Shown here: piece after piece, positions 53,392 to 62,578 of the stretch | Layout of the letters: each line of letters begins with the position of its first letter | Numbering within the stretch: position 1 is the stretch's first letter | Assembly (NCBI RefSeq): GCF_014202075.1 | Contig: NZ_JACHFZ010000005.1 | Coordinates: 96,479-160,478, forward strand | Direction of reading: 5' to 3' | Origin: Brevundimonas basaltis | GTDB lineage: Bacteria; Pseudomonadota; Alphaproteobacteria; Caulobacterales; Caulobacteraceae | DNA: 64,000 bases | Translations under genes and position numbers: made by a program | Notes under the pieces: generated by a model | What the model saw: the letters and a program-made list of their open reading frames with translations, nothing else | What the model was told of the DNA's origin: nothing | Databases searched by the model: none

Positions 53392-53969
53392 GGGATTTTC
53401 TTAGAGGGGCGGGGGTCGAGGGTCGAGTAGAGCAGGCGCGATTCTTCGTCTTCCGGGGCGGGAGCCGCGGAAGGGTGGGGAGGGCGCGGGACAGCCGGGC
53501 CTCGCCCGGTTGGGATGTGAATACCGTTTCGACGAGACAGACTGTCCCGCGCGGTCGTTTTCCACGCGCCCTCCGGCTGGCGGCCCTGTCATTCGAGCCT
53601 TGCCGGATCACCGCCAGGGTCATTGCTGAACCCGACGCGGGGCGGACATGACGGCATGTTGCTGACGTCAGCAGCCCGCTTCCATTAGCGCGCGGCGAGC
53701 AAGCGGGCAGGATCCATCCCTGCCCGACGAGGACCCCCGGACTCTCCGTCGCCCGGGCTTCATCGCTCGACCACAGCCCGCCGACATCGAGAACGTGGAT
53801 CCGACGCCCTCCCCACCGACGGGAAGCCCCTATACTAAACCCCCTCCGCCCTCAGGCGGGTTCAGGACGCTCGATCACGAACGGAGTCCGGGGAAAACAA
53901 CGGGTTGGGAGATTTCTATAGGCGGATTGCACATTAACTTGCAGCGCAGCAATTGCCCTTGAGAGCCGA
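53392..53969. other. intergenic region upstream of mccA
   Basis: I find no supportable gene here. The first 40 bases (AGGGGCGGGGGTCGAGGGTC) look like one arm of the palindromic family at 48201. A 31-base repeat copy lies at 53846-53876. The segment 53890-53960 is noticeably poorer in GC than its surroundings. The mccA promoter is likely somewhere in this region. Confidence 0.5.
53846..53876 (-). repeat. 31-nt dispersed repeat, copy 2
   Basis: This block is identical to the reverse complement of 24859-24889. Read on the minus strand it is followed after 12 bases by ATAGG, as in copy 1. It points towards mccA, about 450 bases away. Confidence 0.75.
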
Positions 53970-54142
53970 GGTTCATCACAACGGGCACAACGGATTCACG
54001 ACGGACACGACGGGGCCGGAGGGGCGGCGGCGACCGTCGGGGAGACGCAATCGATGGATGGCGGGCAAGGGCCCGCGAAGACGAAGCGGGGCCGGGTCCC
54101 GTCGTGCCCGTTGTGACCTCGCCGTGGTCGTTGTGATGAACC
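53970..54142. repeat. large imperfect inverted repeat downstream of the hydratase gene
   Basis: The left arm begins GGTTCATCACAACGGGCAC at 53970 and the right arm ends GTTGTGATGAACC at 54142. Inner matches include CACGACGGG against CCCGTCGTG. The element spans about 170 bases and lies between the hydratase stop and the region upstream of mccA. It has no coding potential that I can support. Confidence 0.65.
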
Positions 54143-54195
54143 CGCGTCGGGCAGCGGCCCGCACCGCCGGCCCCGGGATGACGAAGTGGAGGGTC

Positions 54196-55101
54196 CTATT
54201 CCGCCCAGCGCGGCTTGCGCTTGTCGAGGAAGGCGCGGACGCCTTCCTGGCCTTCGACGGAGGTTCGGGCGTGGGCGATGCGGCGGGCGGTGTCTTCCAT
54301 CAGGCCGTGATCGACCTTCTCGTGGGCGACGTCGTGAACCAGCCGTTTGGCGTCCCCCATGGCGCCGGGGGCGCAGGCCTTGAGGCCCTTGACGAAGTCG
54401 GAGACGAAGGGACCGATGGCGGCGGCGTCGGGCAGGACATGGCCGATCAGGCCGTAGGCGCGGGCGGCGTCGGCCTCGAACAGGTCGGCGGTCATGAACA
54501 GGGCGCGGGCGGTGCGGGCGCCGACGGCCTCGATCACATAGGGGGCTATGGTCGCCGGGATCAGGCCCAGCTTGACCTCGGAGAAGGCGAACTTCGTCCC
54601 CTTGACCGCCACCGCCATGTCGCAGGCGGCGACGATGCCGGCCCCGCCGCCCATGGCCGCGCCCTCGACGAGGGCGACGGTCAGGGCCGGAATGTCGTGC
54701 AGCGCCTTGAGCATCTTCGCCAAGCCCATGGCGTCGGAGCGGTTGTCGCTCTCGGACCAGTCGGCGGCGTCGCGCATCCACTCCAGGTCGGCCCCGGCGC
54801 TGAAGGTCCCGCCCGCGCCGCGAATGAAGACGACGCGCACATGGTCGGCGCCGTGCAGGGTTTCGAAGGCCTCATAGAGGGCGGCGATGGTGGCGGCGTC
54901 GAAGGCGTTGCGCTTTGACGGCCGGTTGATGGTGACGAAGACGACGCCGTCGAGCGTGGACTCGATCCGCACCAGCCGGTCGTCGGCGTCGGGGGCCGGG
55001 TCGGCCAGCAGGGGGTGGGCGATGGCGTTGATCTTCGCCGCCTCGCCCGGGGTGACGTCGAGGGCGTTGATGTCGGCGGGGGAGGGTTTGCGGTCGGTCA
55101 T
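54196..55101 (-). CDS. methylglutaconyl-CoA hydratase-like enoyl-CoA hydratase
   Basis: This 301-residue crotonase-family protein has an N-terminal extension of about 45 residues before the core. The oxyanion-hole segments are GGTFSAGADLEWMRD and EGAAMGGGAGIVAACDMAVA. A catalytic glutamate is in FSEVKLGLIPATIAPYV. Its place between mccA and mccB argues for hydration of 3-methylglutaconyl-CoA to HMG-CoA in leucine breakdown (known as liuC in Pseudomonas). A generic enoyl-CoA hydratase is the alternative. I chose ATG 55101 (MTDRKPSPADIN). Confidence 0.82.
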   Translation of the reverse strand: MTDRKPSPADINALDVTPGEAAKINAIAHPLLADPAPDADDRLVRIESTLDGVVFVTINRPSKRNAFDAATIAALYEAFETLHGADHVRVVFIRGAGGTFSAGADLEWMRDAADWSESDNRSDAMGLAKMLKALHDIPALTVALVEGAAMGGGAGIVAACDMAVAVKGTKFAFSEVKLGLIPATIAPYVIEAVGARTARALFMTADLFEADAARAYGLIGHVLPDAAAIGPFVSDFVKGLKACAPGAMGDAKRLVHDVAHEKVDHGLMEDTARRIAHARTSVEGQEGVRAFLDKRKPRWAE

Positions 55102-55165
55102 GGTGTCTCCTGCGGCTTCACCGGTATAACGCGCGGCGGGCCGAACGGAACATGGGGGAAATACG

Positions 55166-55528
55166 ATGGCGACCAGCACGACCGACCGGGTTCGGCGGAT
55201 GAGCGTGGCCAGCGTCCATGTCCACTATGTCGCCAAGGTCGAGAAGAAGGGCCGGACACGAGCCGAGGTGGATGAGGTCATCCGCTGGCTGACCGGCTAT
55301 TCGCAGGATCAGCTGGAGGCGCTGCTGGCCGACAAGACCGACTTCGAGACCTTCTTCGCCAAGGCGCCGGCGATGAACCCCAACCGCTTCCTGATCACCG
55401 GGGTGATCTGCGGCTATCGCGTCGAGGAGATCGAGGACCCGTTCATGCGGGAGCTGCGCCACCTCGACAAGCTGGTGGACGAGGTGAGCAAGGGGAAGGC
55501 GATGGAGAAGGTGCTGCGGGCGGGTTGA
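55166..55528 (+). CDS. DUF2200 family protein
   Basis: This 120-residue protein contains [32 protein letters not shown], then [44 protein letters not shown] near the end, the DUF2200 pattern. The function is unknown. It lies on the plus strand inside an otherwise minus-strand leucine degradation locus, divergent from the hydratase. Confidence 0.87.
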   Translation: MATSTTDRVRRMSVASVHVHYVAKVEKKGRTRAEVDEVIRWLTGYSQDQLEALLADKTDFETFFAKAPAMNPNRFLITGVICGYRVEEIEDPFMRELRHLDKLVDEVSKGKAMEKVLRAG

Positions 55529-55635
55529 ACTCGTCCACAGCTTTCCAAGGAGAACATATTGCCAACCGGAACAAACCGGGTACATCTTCACGGCGCAGGT
55601 TAGAAAGGCCTCCTTCTTCGTTAAGGGTACACCTA

Positions 55636-56220
55636 ATGCCGACAAAACTACCGGGCGGACGGACCACCGCGATCGGGTATGCGCAGGCGCTTAACGGGTT
55701 TCACGCCACGAGGTATGCGACACGACGGGGGCGACCTCTCAATCGAATGGTCTCGGTCAACTTCGCCCGCCTTGGTCTCGACGAAGAGAAGTGCGGACCG
55801 CTCTTTAGAGAACTGCGCGATCGCATCGCTCGCGCGTGGAAGTATGCCGACGCCAACGGGGCCGGTTTAGGCAGCTTCGACTACATTCTTGCTCACGAGA
55901 ATCCCGGCGCGCGACGCAACGTCCATTGTGCCATCCACGTCCCGGCGGAGCAGACTGACTGGTTCGACCAACTGGTTCGCCACCGGCTGGCAAAGCTGAT
56001 CGGCAGGCCGTTGCCGCAAGGAACTCTCGACTTCACCGAGATCAAAACACCCGGCAACACGACGAAATACATCCTCAAGGGAGTGGATCGGCGCTACGTC
56101 CAGCACTTCCACATGAGAGACTGGGCCGCCGACCAAGGCGTGGTTTCGGGCCGGAGATTCGCCACCAGTCGCAGCATTGGGAGAACCGCCCGACGCCGGA
56201 ATAACTGGCGAAGGTCCTAG
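55636..56220 (+). CDS. hypothetical basic protein, possibly HUH-replicase-related, likely acquired
   Basis: This 194-residue basic protein starts MPTKLPGGRTTAIGYAQ. Its codons and base composition are clearly less GC-rich than those of every neighbour, suggesting transfer. Visible elements are NVHCAIHVP near residue 96-104 (His-x3-His), KYILKG near 145 and an Arg-rich C-terminus (GRRFATSRSIGRTARRRN). These recall small replication-initiator or relaxase-like proteins, but the match is weak and I do not claim it. The TAG stop directly abuts the convergent mccB stop codon. The start is uncertain because the frame is open upstream. Confidence 0.55.
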   Translation: MPTKLPGGRTTAIGYAQALNGFHATRYATRRGRPLNRMVSVNFARLGLDEEKCGPLFRELRDRIARAWKYADANGAGLGSFDYILAHENPGARRNVHCAIHVPAEQTDWFDQLVRHRLAKLIGRPLPQGTLDFTEIKTPGNTTKYILKGVDRRYVQHFHMRDWAADQGVVSGRRFATSRSIGRTARRRNNWRRS

Positions 56221-57813
56221 TCACATCCTGAACACGCCGAAGGTCGTCTCCGGGATCGGGGCGTTGAGGCTGGCGCTGATGGCGAGTCCCAGCACGTCCC
56301 GCGTCTGCGCCGGATCGATCACCCCGTCGTCCCACAGCCTCGCGGTGGCGTGGTAGGGGTTGCCCTCGTCCTCGTATTTCTGACGGATCGGGGCCTTGAA
56401 GGCCTCGGCCTCCTCGGGCGTCCAGCTGTCGGCGTCGCGGTGGACGGTGGCCAGAACCGCCGCTGCCTGTTCGCCGCCCATGACGCTGATGCGGCTGTTG
56501 GGCCAGGTGAACAGGAAGCGGGGCGAGTAGGCGCGGCCGCACATGCCGTAGTTGCCGGCCCCGAAGCTGCCGCCGATCAGGACGGTGAATTTGGGCACCT
56601 CGGCGCTGGCGACGGCGGTGACCAGCTTGGCGCCGTTCTTGGCGATGCCCTCGGCCTCGTATTTGCCGCCGACCATGAAGCCGGAGATGTTCTGCAGGAA
56701 GACCAGCGGGATCTTCCGCTTGCAGGCCAGTTCGATGAAATGGGCGCCCTTGAGCGCGCTCTCGGAGAACAGCACGCCGTTGTTGGCGAGGATGGCGACC
56801 GGATAACCCCAGATGCGGGCGAAGCCGCAGACCAGGGTCGTGCCGTACAGGGCCTTGAACTCGTCGAACTCGGAGCCGTCGACGAGGCGGGCGATGACCT
56901 CGCGTACGTCATAGGGGGCGCGGACGTCGTCGGGGATGATGCCGTACAGCTCCTCGGCGTCGAAGGCGGGGGCGCGGGGTTCGCGCACGTCGAGGTCGAC
57001 GCGCTTCACCGTGTTGAGGCCGTCGACGATGGTGCGGACGATCTCCAGCGCGTGCTCGTCGTTGTCGGCCACATAGTCGACGACGCCGGACTTGCGCCCG
57101 TGCGTCTCGGCCCCGCCCAGTTCCTCGGCCGAGATGACCTCGCCGGTGGCGGCCTTCACCAGCGGCGGGCCGGCGAGGAAGATGGTGCCCTGTTCGCGCA
57201 CGATCACCGTCTCGTCCGACATGGCGGGCACATAGGCCCCGCCGGCGGTGCAGGAGCCCATGACGCAGGCGATTTGCGGAATGGACTTCGCCGACATCCG
57301 CGCCTGGTTGAAGAAGATGCGCCCGAAATGGTCGCGGTCGGGGAAGACCTCGGCCTGGTGGGGCAGGTTGGCGCCGCCGGAATCAACCAGATAGACGCAC
57401 GGCAGGTTGTTCTGTTCGGCGATCTCCTGGGCGCGCAGGTGCTTCTTGACCGTCATCGGGAAATAGGCGCCGCCCTTCACCGTCGGGTCGTTGGCGACGA
57501 TCATCACCTCGCGGCCCGAGACCCGGCCGACGCCGCAGATCATGCCGGCGCCGGGGGCCTCGCCCTTGTACATGTCGCAGGCGGCCAGCTGGCCGATCTC
57601 GAGGAAGGGCGAACCGGGATCGAGCAGACGTTCGACGCGATCGCGGGGGAGGAGCTTGCCGCGGGCGACGTGGCGTTCGCGCGACTTCTCGGGACCGCCG
57701 AGGGCCGCCTCGGCGACTCGGGCGCGGAGCTCGTCGCGCAGGGCGCGGTTGTGGGCGTCGAGCGCCTTGAAGGCGGGGCTGTTCGGGTCGATGGCGGACG
57801 TCAGCTTGGGCAT
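56221..57813 (-). CDS. mccB: methylcrotonyl-CoA carboxylase carboxyltransferase subunit
   Basis: This 530-residue protein of the carboxyltransferase family accepts CO2 from biotin. The characteristic segments include [76 protein letters not shown] and a C-terminal [20 protein letters not shown]. These are typical of methylcrotonyl-CoA rather than propionyl-CoA carboxylase. It heads the leucine cluster, but the next minus-strand gene, the hydratase, lies 1.1 kb away because two plus-strand genes intervene. Confidence 0.93.
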   Translation of the reverse strand: MPKLTSAIDPNSPAFKALDAHNRALRDELRARVAEAALGGPEKSRERHVARGKLLPRDRVERLLDPGSPFLEIGQLAACDMYKGEAPGAGMICGVGRVSGREVMIVANDPTVKGGAYFPMTVKKHLRAQEIAEQNNLPCVYLVDSGGANLPHQAEVFPDRDHFGRIFFNQARMSAKSIPQIACVMGSCTAGGAYVPAMSDETVIVREQGTIFLAGPPLVKAATGEVISAEELGGAETHGRKSGVVDYVADNDEHALEIVRTIVDGLNTVKRVDLDVREPRAPAFDAEELYGIIPDDVRAPYDVREVIARLVDGSEFDEFKALYGTTLVCGFARIWGYPVAILANNGVLFSESALKGAHFIELACKRKIPLVFLQNISGFMVGGKYEAEGIAKNGAKLVTAVASAEVPKFTVLIGGSFGAGNYGMCGRAYSPRFLFTWPNSRISVMGGEQAAAVLATVHRDADSWTPEEAEAFKAPIRQKYEDEGNPYHATARLWDDGVIDPAQTRDVLGLAISASLNAPIPETTFGVFRM

Positions 57814-57852
57814 GGGGGCTGGTTTAGGGCGGTTCTGAGAGACGCTCCATAC

Positions 57853-57996
57853 CTTTCGTCATCCCGGGGCGTGAAGCGACCCCGGGACCCAGCGGCGCGC
57901 GGCAGCGCGAACCTGTCGCGAACTCCGTGGTTGCCGGCATCGCCTTCGCTTCGCTTCGGCGCCGCTGGGTCCCGGCCTTCGCCGGGATGACGAAAG
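57853..57996. repeat. REP/MITE-like inverted repeat (TCATCCCGG family)
   Basis: Perfect 15-bp ends CTTTCGTCATCCCGG (from 57853) and CCGGGATGACGAAAG (to 57996) flank further inverted matches around GGGACCCAGCGGCGC. The element spans about 144 bases in the gap between mccB and the MATE gene. A half-copy, CCCCGGGATGACGAAG, lies at 54171-54186. Elements of this type are common between genes in alphaproteobacteria. Confidence 0.8.
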
Positions 57997-58081
57997 AAGA
58001 GAATGGGGCTCACTCCCCTTATGGCAGCCCGCAGCAAATCCAGTTGACCCGGCCGCATCCCCGTGGCCTGTCCCGCCTCCC

Positions 58082-59446
58082 ATGTCCGCCCTGAGCCTCG
58101 AGACCCCCGCCACCCTGAAAGACCTGCTGCACCTCGCGTGGCCGGTGGTGCTGGCGCGTATCGGCATCATGACCATGGGCCTGACCGACGCCATCGTGGT
58201 CGGCAACTGGTCGGGGCTGGAGCTGGCCTACAGTTCGCTGGCCATGACCCCGACGATGATCGTCGTGACCACCGCCGTCGGTCTGTTGATGGGGGTGCAG
58301 GTGATGACCGCCCGCTATCTCGGCGAGGGACGGCGTCATGAGGTCGGGGCGGTGCTGCGGCGGGGGGTGACCTATTCACTGCTGCTCGGCGGTGGGGCCA
58401 TGGTCGCCCTGATCCTGCTGGGGCCGTGGGGTTTGCGGAGCCTGGGTCTGGCCGACGGGCTGGCGGAGGGAGCCTCGCCGGTGCTGATCGTGCTTGCCCT
58501 GTCGATGCCCGGCTATCTGGTCAGCGTGGCGGCGCAGCTGTTCCTCGAGGCCCTGCACCGGCCGCGGGCGGGCATGTGGGCCATGTGGATCGCCAATGGC
58601 GTCAATCTGGCGCTGAACCTGCTGCTGGTGCCGGACGTGCTGGGGCTCGGGATCGACGGCGCCGTGGCGGCGGCCTGGGCGACGCTGTTCGCACGGACAT
58701 CGCTGGCGGTGTTCCTGATCGTCTACATCGTGCGTATGCCCGAGGCGCGGGCGCTGGGCGTGTTCAGTCGCCCCCGCCGAGACCCGCCCGCCGAGCGCGA
58801 CCAGCGCAAGGTCGGCTACGGCGCGGGCAGCTCCTATTTCATCGAGGTCGCCGCCTTCGGGGCGATGACCTTCATCGCCGGCCAACTGGGCGCGCTCGAG
58901 ACGGCGGCCTGGACCATCGTGATCAACGTCTCGGCCATCGTCTTCATGGTCCCGATGGGGCTGTCGTCTGCGACCGCGGTGCTGGTCGGCCGGGCCTATG
59001 GTGCGAAAGACGGACGCGGCGTGATGCGGGCCGGGCTGGTCGGGCTGGGCGTCGTCAGCGCCCTGACGTTGGCGGTGGCGCTGGCGCTGTGGCCGACGGC
59101 GGAGTGGGTGGCCAGCGCCTACAACCGCAATCCGGCCCTGCTGGCGATGGTGACGCCGGCGCTGGTGCTGGCGACCCTGTTCTTCGTGGCCGACGGCATC
59201 CAGGTGGTCTCGGCCTCGGCCAACCGCGCGGCGGGCGACGTCTGGTGGCCGACGATCATGCATTTCGCCGCCTACAGCCTGATCATGATGCCGCTCGGCT
59301 GGTGGCTGGCCCATGAGATCGGGGTCAACGGCCTGGTCTGGGCGGTGATCATCGCCAGCCTGGTGTCAGCGACGCTGCTGACGGGGCGGTTCGTCAGGGT
59401 AGCGCGGCGGCTTCCGCAGGGTCTGGGGACTGGGACCGGGGGCTAG
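58082..59446 (+). CDS. MATE-family efflux transporter
   Basis: This 454-residue protein has about twelve membrane helices. Typical opening segments are LLHLAWPVVLARIGIMTMGLTDAIVVG and TTAVGLLMGVQVMTARYLGEG. The second half repeats the fold (IVFMVPMGLSSATAVLVGRAYGAKD). MATE proteins export cationic drugs or metabolites with Na+ or H+. The substrate is unknown. The last codons (GLGTGTGG) lie within a palindromic repeat. Confidence 0.9.
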   Translation: MSALSLETPATLKDLLHLAWPVVLARIGIMTMGLTDAIVVGNWSGLELAYSSLAMTPTMIVVTTAVGLLMGVQVMTARYLGEGRRHEVGAVLRRGVTYSLLLGGGAMVALILLGPWGLRSLGLADGLAEGASPVLIVLALSMPGYLVSVAAQLFLEALHRPRAGMWAMWIANGVNLALNLLLVPDVLGLGIDGAVAAAWATLFARTSLAVFLIVYIVRMPEARALGVFSRPRRDPPAERDQRKVGYGAGSSYFIEVAAFGAMTFIAGQLGALETAAWTIVINVSAIVFMVPMGLSSATAVLVGRAYGAKDGRGVMRAGLVGLGVVSALTLAVALALWPTAEWVASAYNRNPALLAMVTPALVLATLFFVADGIQVVSASANRAAGDVWWPTIMHFAAYSLIMMPLGWWLAHEIGVNGLVWAVIIASLVSATLLTGRFVRVARRLPQGLGTGTGG

Positions 59447-59516
59447 GGAAGGCGTCGGGGTTGCGGTATCGCGCAGCACTCGCCACTAAGCCCTAAGCCC
59501 TACTCCCCACGCCCTT
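59421..59516. repeat. palindromic repeat overlapping the end of the MATE gene
   Basis: The left arm GGGACTGGGACCGGGGGCTA and the right arm TAAGCCCTAAGCCCTACTCC form an imperfect inverted repeat. It is similar in style to the element at 51000-51088. It covers the MATE stop codon and the leader of metG. Confidence 0.55.
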
Positions 59517-59529
59517 CCTCCCGGAATCC

Positions 59530-61254
59530 ATGTCCCGCATCCTCATCACCTCGGCCCTGCCTTACATCAACGGCATCAAGCATCTGGGGAATCTGGCGGG
59601 CTCGATGCTGCCGGCGGATGTGTTCGCGCGGTTCAAGCGGGCCCAGGGGCATGAGGTGCTCTACATCTGCGCCACGGACGAGCACGGCACCCCGGCCGAA
59701 CTGGCCGCCGCCGCCGCCGGGCAGGACGTGCGCACCTATTGCGACGAGCAGCACGAGATCCAGAAGCGGGCCGGCGAGGCCTTCGGGCTCAGCTATGACT
59801 GGTTCGGGCGGTCCTCCAGCGACGCCAACCGGCGGCTGACGCAGCATTTCGCCGCCCGGCTGGAGCAGAACGGCCTGATCGAGGAGCGGGTCGACCGGAT
59901 GATCTATTCGGTCGACGACGCCCGCTTCCTGCCGGACCGTTATGTCGAGGGGACCTGCCCGCATTGCGGCCACGTCGGTGCGCGCGGCGACCAGTGCGAC
60001 AACTGCGGGCGGCTGCTGGACCCGACCGACCTGATCGATCCGTATTCGGCGGTGTCGGGATCGCGCAATCTCGAGGTCCGGGACACGCGTCACCTCTATC
60101 TGCTGCAGACCAAGCTGGAACAGCGCATCCGCGACTGGATCGGGACCAAGGGCGACTGGCAGACGCTGGCCCGGTCCATCGCCCTGAAACATCTCGACGA
60201 GGGGCTGATCGACCGGGGCGTGACCCGCGACCTGAAATGGGGCGTGCCGGTGGTCGGGCCCGACGGCGGGCCGCGTCCCGGCATGGAGGGCAAGGTCTTC
60301 TACGTCTGGTTCGACGCCCCGATCGAATATATCGGCGCCACCGAGGAATGGGCCGAGGCGACCGGCCGGACCTGGCGCGACTGGTGGCGCACCGACGAGG
60401 GCGCCGACGACGTCCGCTACGTCCAGTTCATGGGCAAGGACAATGTGGCCTTCCACACCGTCAGCTTCCCGGCGACGATCCTCGGATCGGGCGAGCCGTG
60501 GAAGACGGTCGATACGCTGAAGGCCTTCAACTGGCTGAACTGGTACGGCGGCAAATTCTCGACCAGCCAGAAGCGCGGCGTATTCATGGACCAGGCGCTG
60601 GAGCTGCTGCCCGCCGACTATTGGCGCTGGCATCTGACCGCCTATGGGCCGGAAGGGTCGGACGCGGCCTTCACCTGGGAGCAGTTCCAGTCGACGACCA
60701 ACAAGGACCTGGCCGATGTGCTGGGCAATTTCGTCAACCGCATCGTCAAATTCGCGGAGAGCAAGTTCGACGGCGTCGTGCCGGACGCGGGCGAGCCGGG
60801 GCCGCTGGAGGCGAAGCTGGAGGCCGATGTCCGGGCCGGCATCGCCGAGGCGACCGCCGCCTTCGAAGCCATGGAATTCCGCAAGGCCTGCCAGGCCCTG
60901 CGCGCCGTCTGGGTGCTGGGCAACGAATATCTTCAGGAGGCGGCGCCGTGGACCGCCTTCAAGACCGATGTCGACCGGGCGGCGGTCGGGGTGCGCACCG
61001 GCCTCAACCTGGTGGCGCTGTTCGCCCGGCTCGCGGCGCCGGTGATGCCGGCCTCGGCGGAGAAGATCGCCGCCTCGGTGGGGGCCGCGGACCTGAGCTG
61101 GCCGACCGCGGACGAGCCGTTGCTGGACGCCCTGCCGCGCGGCCAGGCCGTGACCGCCCAGGGGGTGCTGTTCACCAAGATCGAGGACGCCCAGGTGGCG
61201 GAATGGAAGGAACAGTTTGGCGGAGGCGTAGATTCGATTAACGTTGAGTCGTGA
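59530..61254 (+). CDS. metG: methionyl-tRNA synthetase
   Basis: This 574-residue class I synthetase has the nucleotide-binding start [22 protein letters not shown] (HIGH-like HLGN) and a four-cysteine zinc knuckle ([18 protein letters not shown] near 143-160). The second signature [11 protein letters not shown], near residue 350, takes the place of KMSKS, as in the longer alphaproteobacterial MetRS type. The anticodon-binding helical domain follows. No C-terminal EMAP domain is present. There is no SAM riboswitch in the leader. Confidence 0.95.
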   Translation: MSRILITSALPYINGIKHLGNLAGSMLPADVFARFKRAQGHEVLYICATDEHGTPAELAAAAAGQDVRTYCDEQHEIQKRAGEAFGLSYDWFGRSSSDANRRLTQHFAARLEQNGLIEERVDRMIYSVDDARFLPDRYVEGTCPHCGHVGARGDQCDNCGRLLDPTDLIDPYSAVSGSRNLEVRDTRHLYLLQTKLEQRIRDWIGTKGDWQTLARSIALKHLDEGLIDRGVTRDLKWGVPVVGPDGGPRPGMEGKVFYVWFDAPIEYIGATEEWAEATGRTWRDWWRTDEGADDVRYVQFMGKDNVAFHTVSFPATILGSGEPWKTVDTLKAFNWLNWYGGKFSTSQKRGVFMDQALELLPADYWRWHLTAYGPEGSDAAFTWEQFQSTTNKDLADVLGNFVNRIVKFAESKFDGVVPDAGEPGPLEAKLEADVRAGIAEATAAFEAMEFRKACQALRAVWVLGNEYLQEAAPWTAFKTDVDRAAVGVRTGLNLVALFARLAAPVMPASAEKIAASVGAADLSWPTADEPLLDALPRGQAVTAQGVLFTKIEDAQVAEWKEQFGGGVDSINVES

Positions 61255-61273
61255 AGTTCAGAGGGGTTTGAGG

Positions 61274-61618
61274 ATGCTTGGAATTAGAAAGTTGGCTGTC
61301 CTGATTGCTGCGGCGGGCTTGACCGTCGCCGGCTGCGCTGAGCTCACGGAGTTCAATGATTGGCTGAACGAGCCCATGTCGCCCGAGGCCATCGCGCACC
61401 GGGACGCCCAGCGGGCCTCTCAGCCCTACATCCCAAATTACACGACAATCGGAACGCCTTACGACACCGGGGCATCCGGAACATCGGGGGCATCATCACG
61501 GCCGTCGAGCGACAGCGGAGTGAGTTCTGGTACTGGGCAGTGCCGGGCAGGGCTGGCACCCGCGCCTTGTCGTTTCCCGGACGGCAGCTGGGGCACCTGC
61601 TGCGCCAACCCCCAATAA
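61274..61618 (+). CDS. small hypothetical lipoprotein
   Basis: This 114-residue protein has a signal peptide and lipobox (LTVAGC, Cys21). The mature part has a Ser/Gly-rich linker (residues about 68-88) and a Cys-rich end (QCRAGLAPAPCRFPDGSWGTCCANPQ spans 26 residues with four cysteines). It follows metG by 19 bases and may be cotranscribed. The family is not recognised. Confidence 0.65.
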   Translation: MLGIRKLAVLIAAAGLTVAGCAELTEFNDWLNEPMSPEAIAHRDAQRASQPYIPNYTTIGTPYDTGASGTSGASSRPSSDSGVSSGTGQCRAGLAPAPCRFPDGSWGTCCANPQ

Positions 61619-61661
61619 TGCACCGTCGAAGAGAGGCGATGAAAGCCCGTCCCATAAGTGA

Positions 61662-62528
61662 TCAAGGTTGATCCGTCGTCGCCTTCTTTGTCGAAACCGT
61701 CTGCGCCGGTGGCGTATCCGCTGAACTGGTCGGGAGGGGTGGGGTCTCAAGTTCATTACTCTCGCCCCGGGTTCCCTTCAGATGCTTGGACGCCTCCTTC
61801 TCGCCGATGTCGAGGAAGGCGGGGGCGGCGGCGTTGAACGCCTCCATCCGGTCGGTGCGCACGATCACCGAGCGGCCGCCGTCCCAGATCATGTGCAGGG
61901 CGACGTAGAGGACCACGAACAGGCCGACGTAGCCGATCCAGCGGTGCCGGGTCAGCAGCTTGGCGATGAAGGTCGCCGCAACGCCCATCAGAGCGATCGA
62001 CAGCACCAGGCCGAAGACCATGATGACGGGATGGTCGTGCGCGGCGCCGGCGACGGCCAGCACATTGTCCAGCGACATGGTGATGTCCGCGATCATGATC
62101 TGGACGAGGGCGGCGCCGAAGGATTTGCGCTTGAGACCGAGGGCCTCGGGCGGCGGGCCGCCGCCATGGTGCACCGACATGGCCGTCTCCAGTTCGGCCT
62201 CGGCCTCGGCCTGGTCGTGAGTGGCCTGCTCACGCAGTTCGCGCCACATCTTCCAGCACACCCACAGCAGCAGGAAACCGCCGGCCAGCAGCAGGCCGAC
62301 GATGGCCAGAAGCTGCACGGTGATGAGGGCGAAGCCGATGCGCATCACCACCGCGGCGGCGAGGCCGATCAGAATGGCCTTCTTGCGCAGCTCGGGGGCC
62401 AGGGCGGCCGCGGCGAGGCCCACGGCCACGGCGTTGTCGCCCGCCAGCACCAGGTCGATCATCAAGACCTTGCCGAGCGCGCTGAGGGCTTCCGGGGTGA
62501 ACAGTTCGGCGGAGCTGAGAAATTCCAT
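61662..62528 (-). CDS. TerC/YjbE-family membrane protein
   Basis: This 288-residue protein has about seven membrane helices. The conserved acidic motifs VLAGDNAVAVGLAAAAL near residue 30 and ADITMSLDNVLAVAGAA near 145 are family hallmarks. TerC-family proteins are linked to tellurite resistance and Mn2+ export. A His/Gly-rich loop (SVHHGGGPPPEAL) lies between the helices. A hydrophilic C-terminal tail of about 60 residues follows the last helix. Confidence 0.87.
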   Translation of the reverse strand: MEFLSSAELFTPEALSALGKVLMIDLVLAGDNAVAVGLAAAALAPELRKKAILIGLAAAVVMRIGFALITVQLLAIVGLLLAGGFLLLWVCWKMWRELREQATHDQAEAEAELETAMSVHHGGGPPPEALGLKRKSFGAALVQIMIADITMSLDNVLAVAGAAHDHPVIMVFGLVLSIALMGVAATFIAKLLTRHRWIGYVGLFVVLYVALHMIWDGGRSVIVRTDRMEAFNAAAPAFLDIGEKEASKHLKGTRGESNELETPPLPTSSADTPPAQTVSTKKATTDQP

Positions 62529-62578
62529 GCGCGCGCTCTAGGGCAGGGGAGTGGGTTTGGGCAAGCCGGATACGCCGA

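Noticed and set aside
56350..57990. Plus-strand open frame (546 codons) opposite mccB
   Set aside because: Antisense shadow of a strongly conserved carboxyltransferase.
57853..57996. CRISPR or insertion-sequence reading of the repeats in this window
   Set aside because: Repeats are single inverted pairs without regular spacers, cas genes or a transposase.
59447..59529. SAM-responsive riboswitch before metG
   Set aside because: The short leader is filled by a palindromic repeat; no riboswitch core could be recognised.
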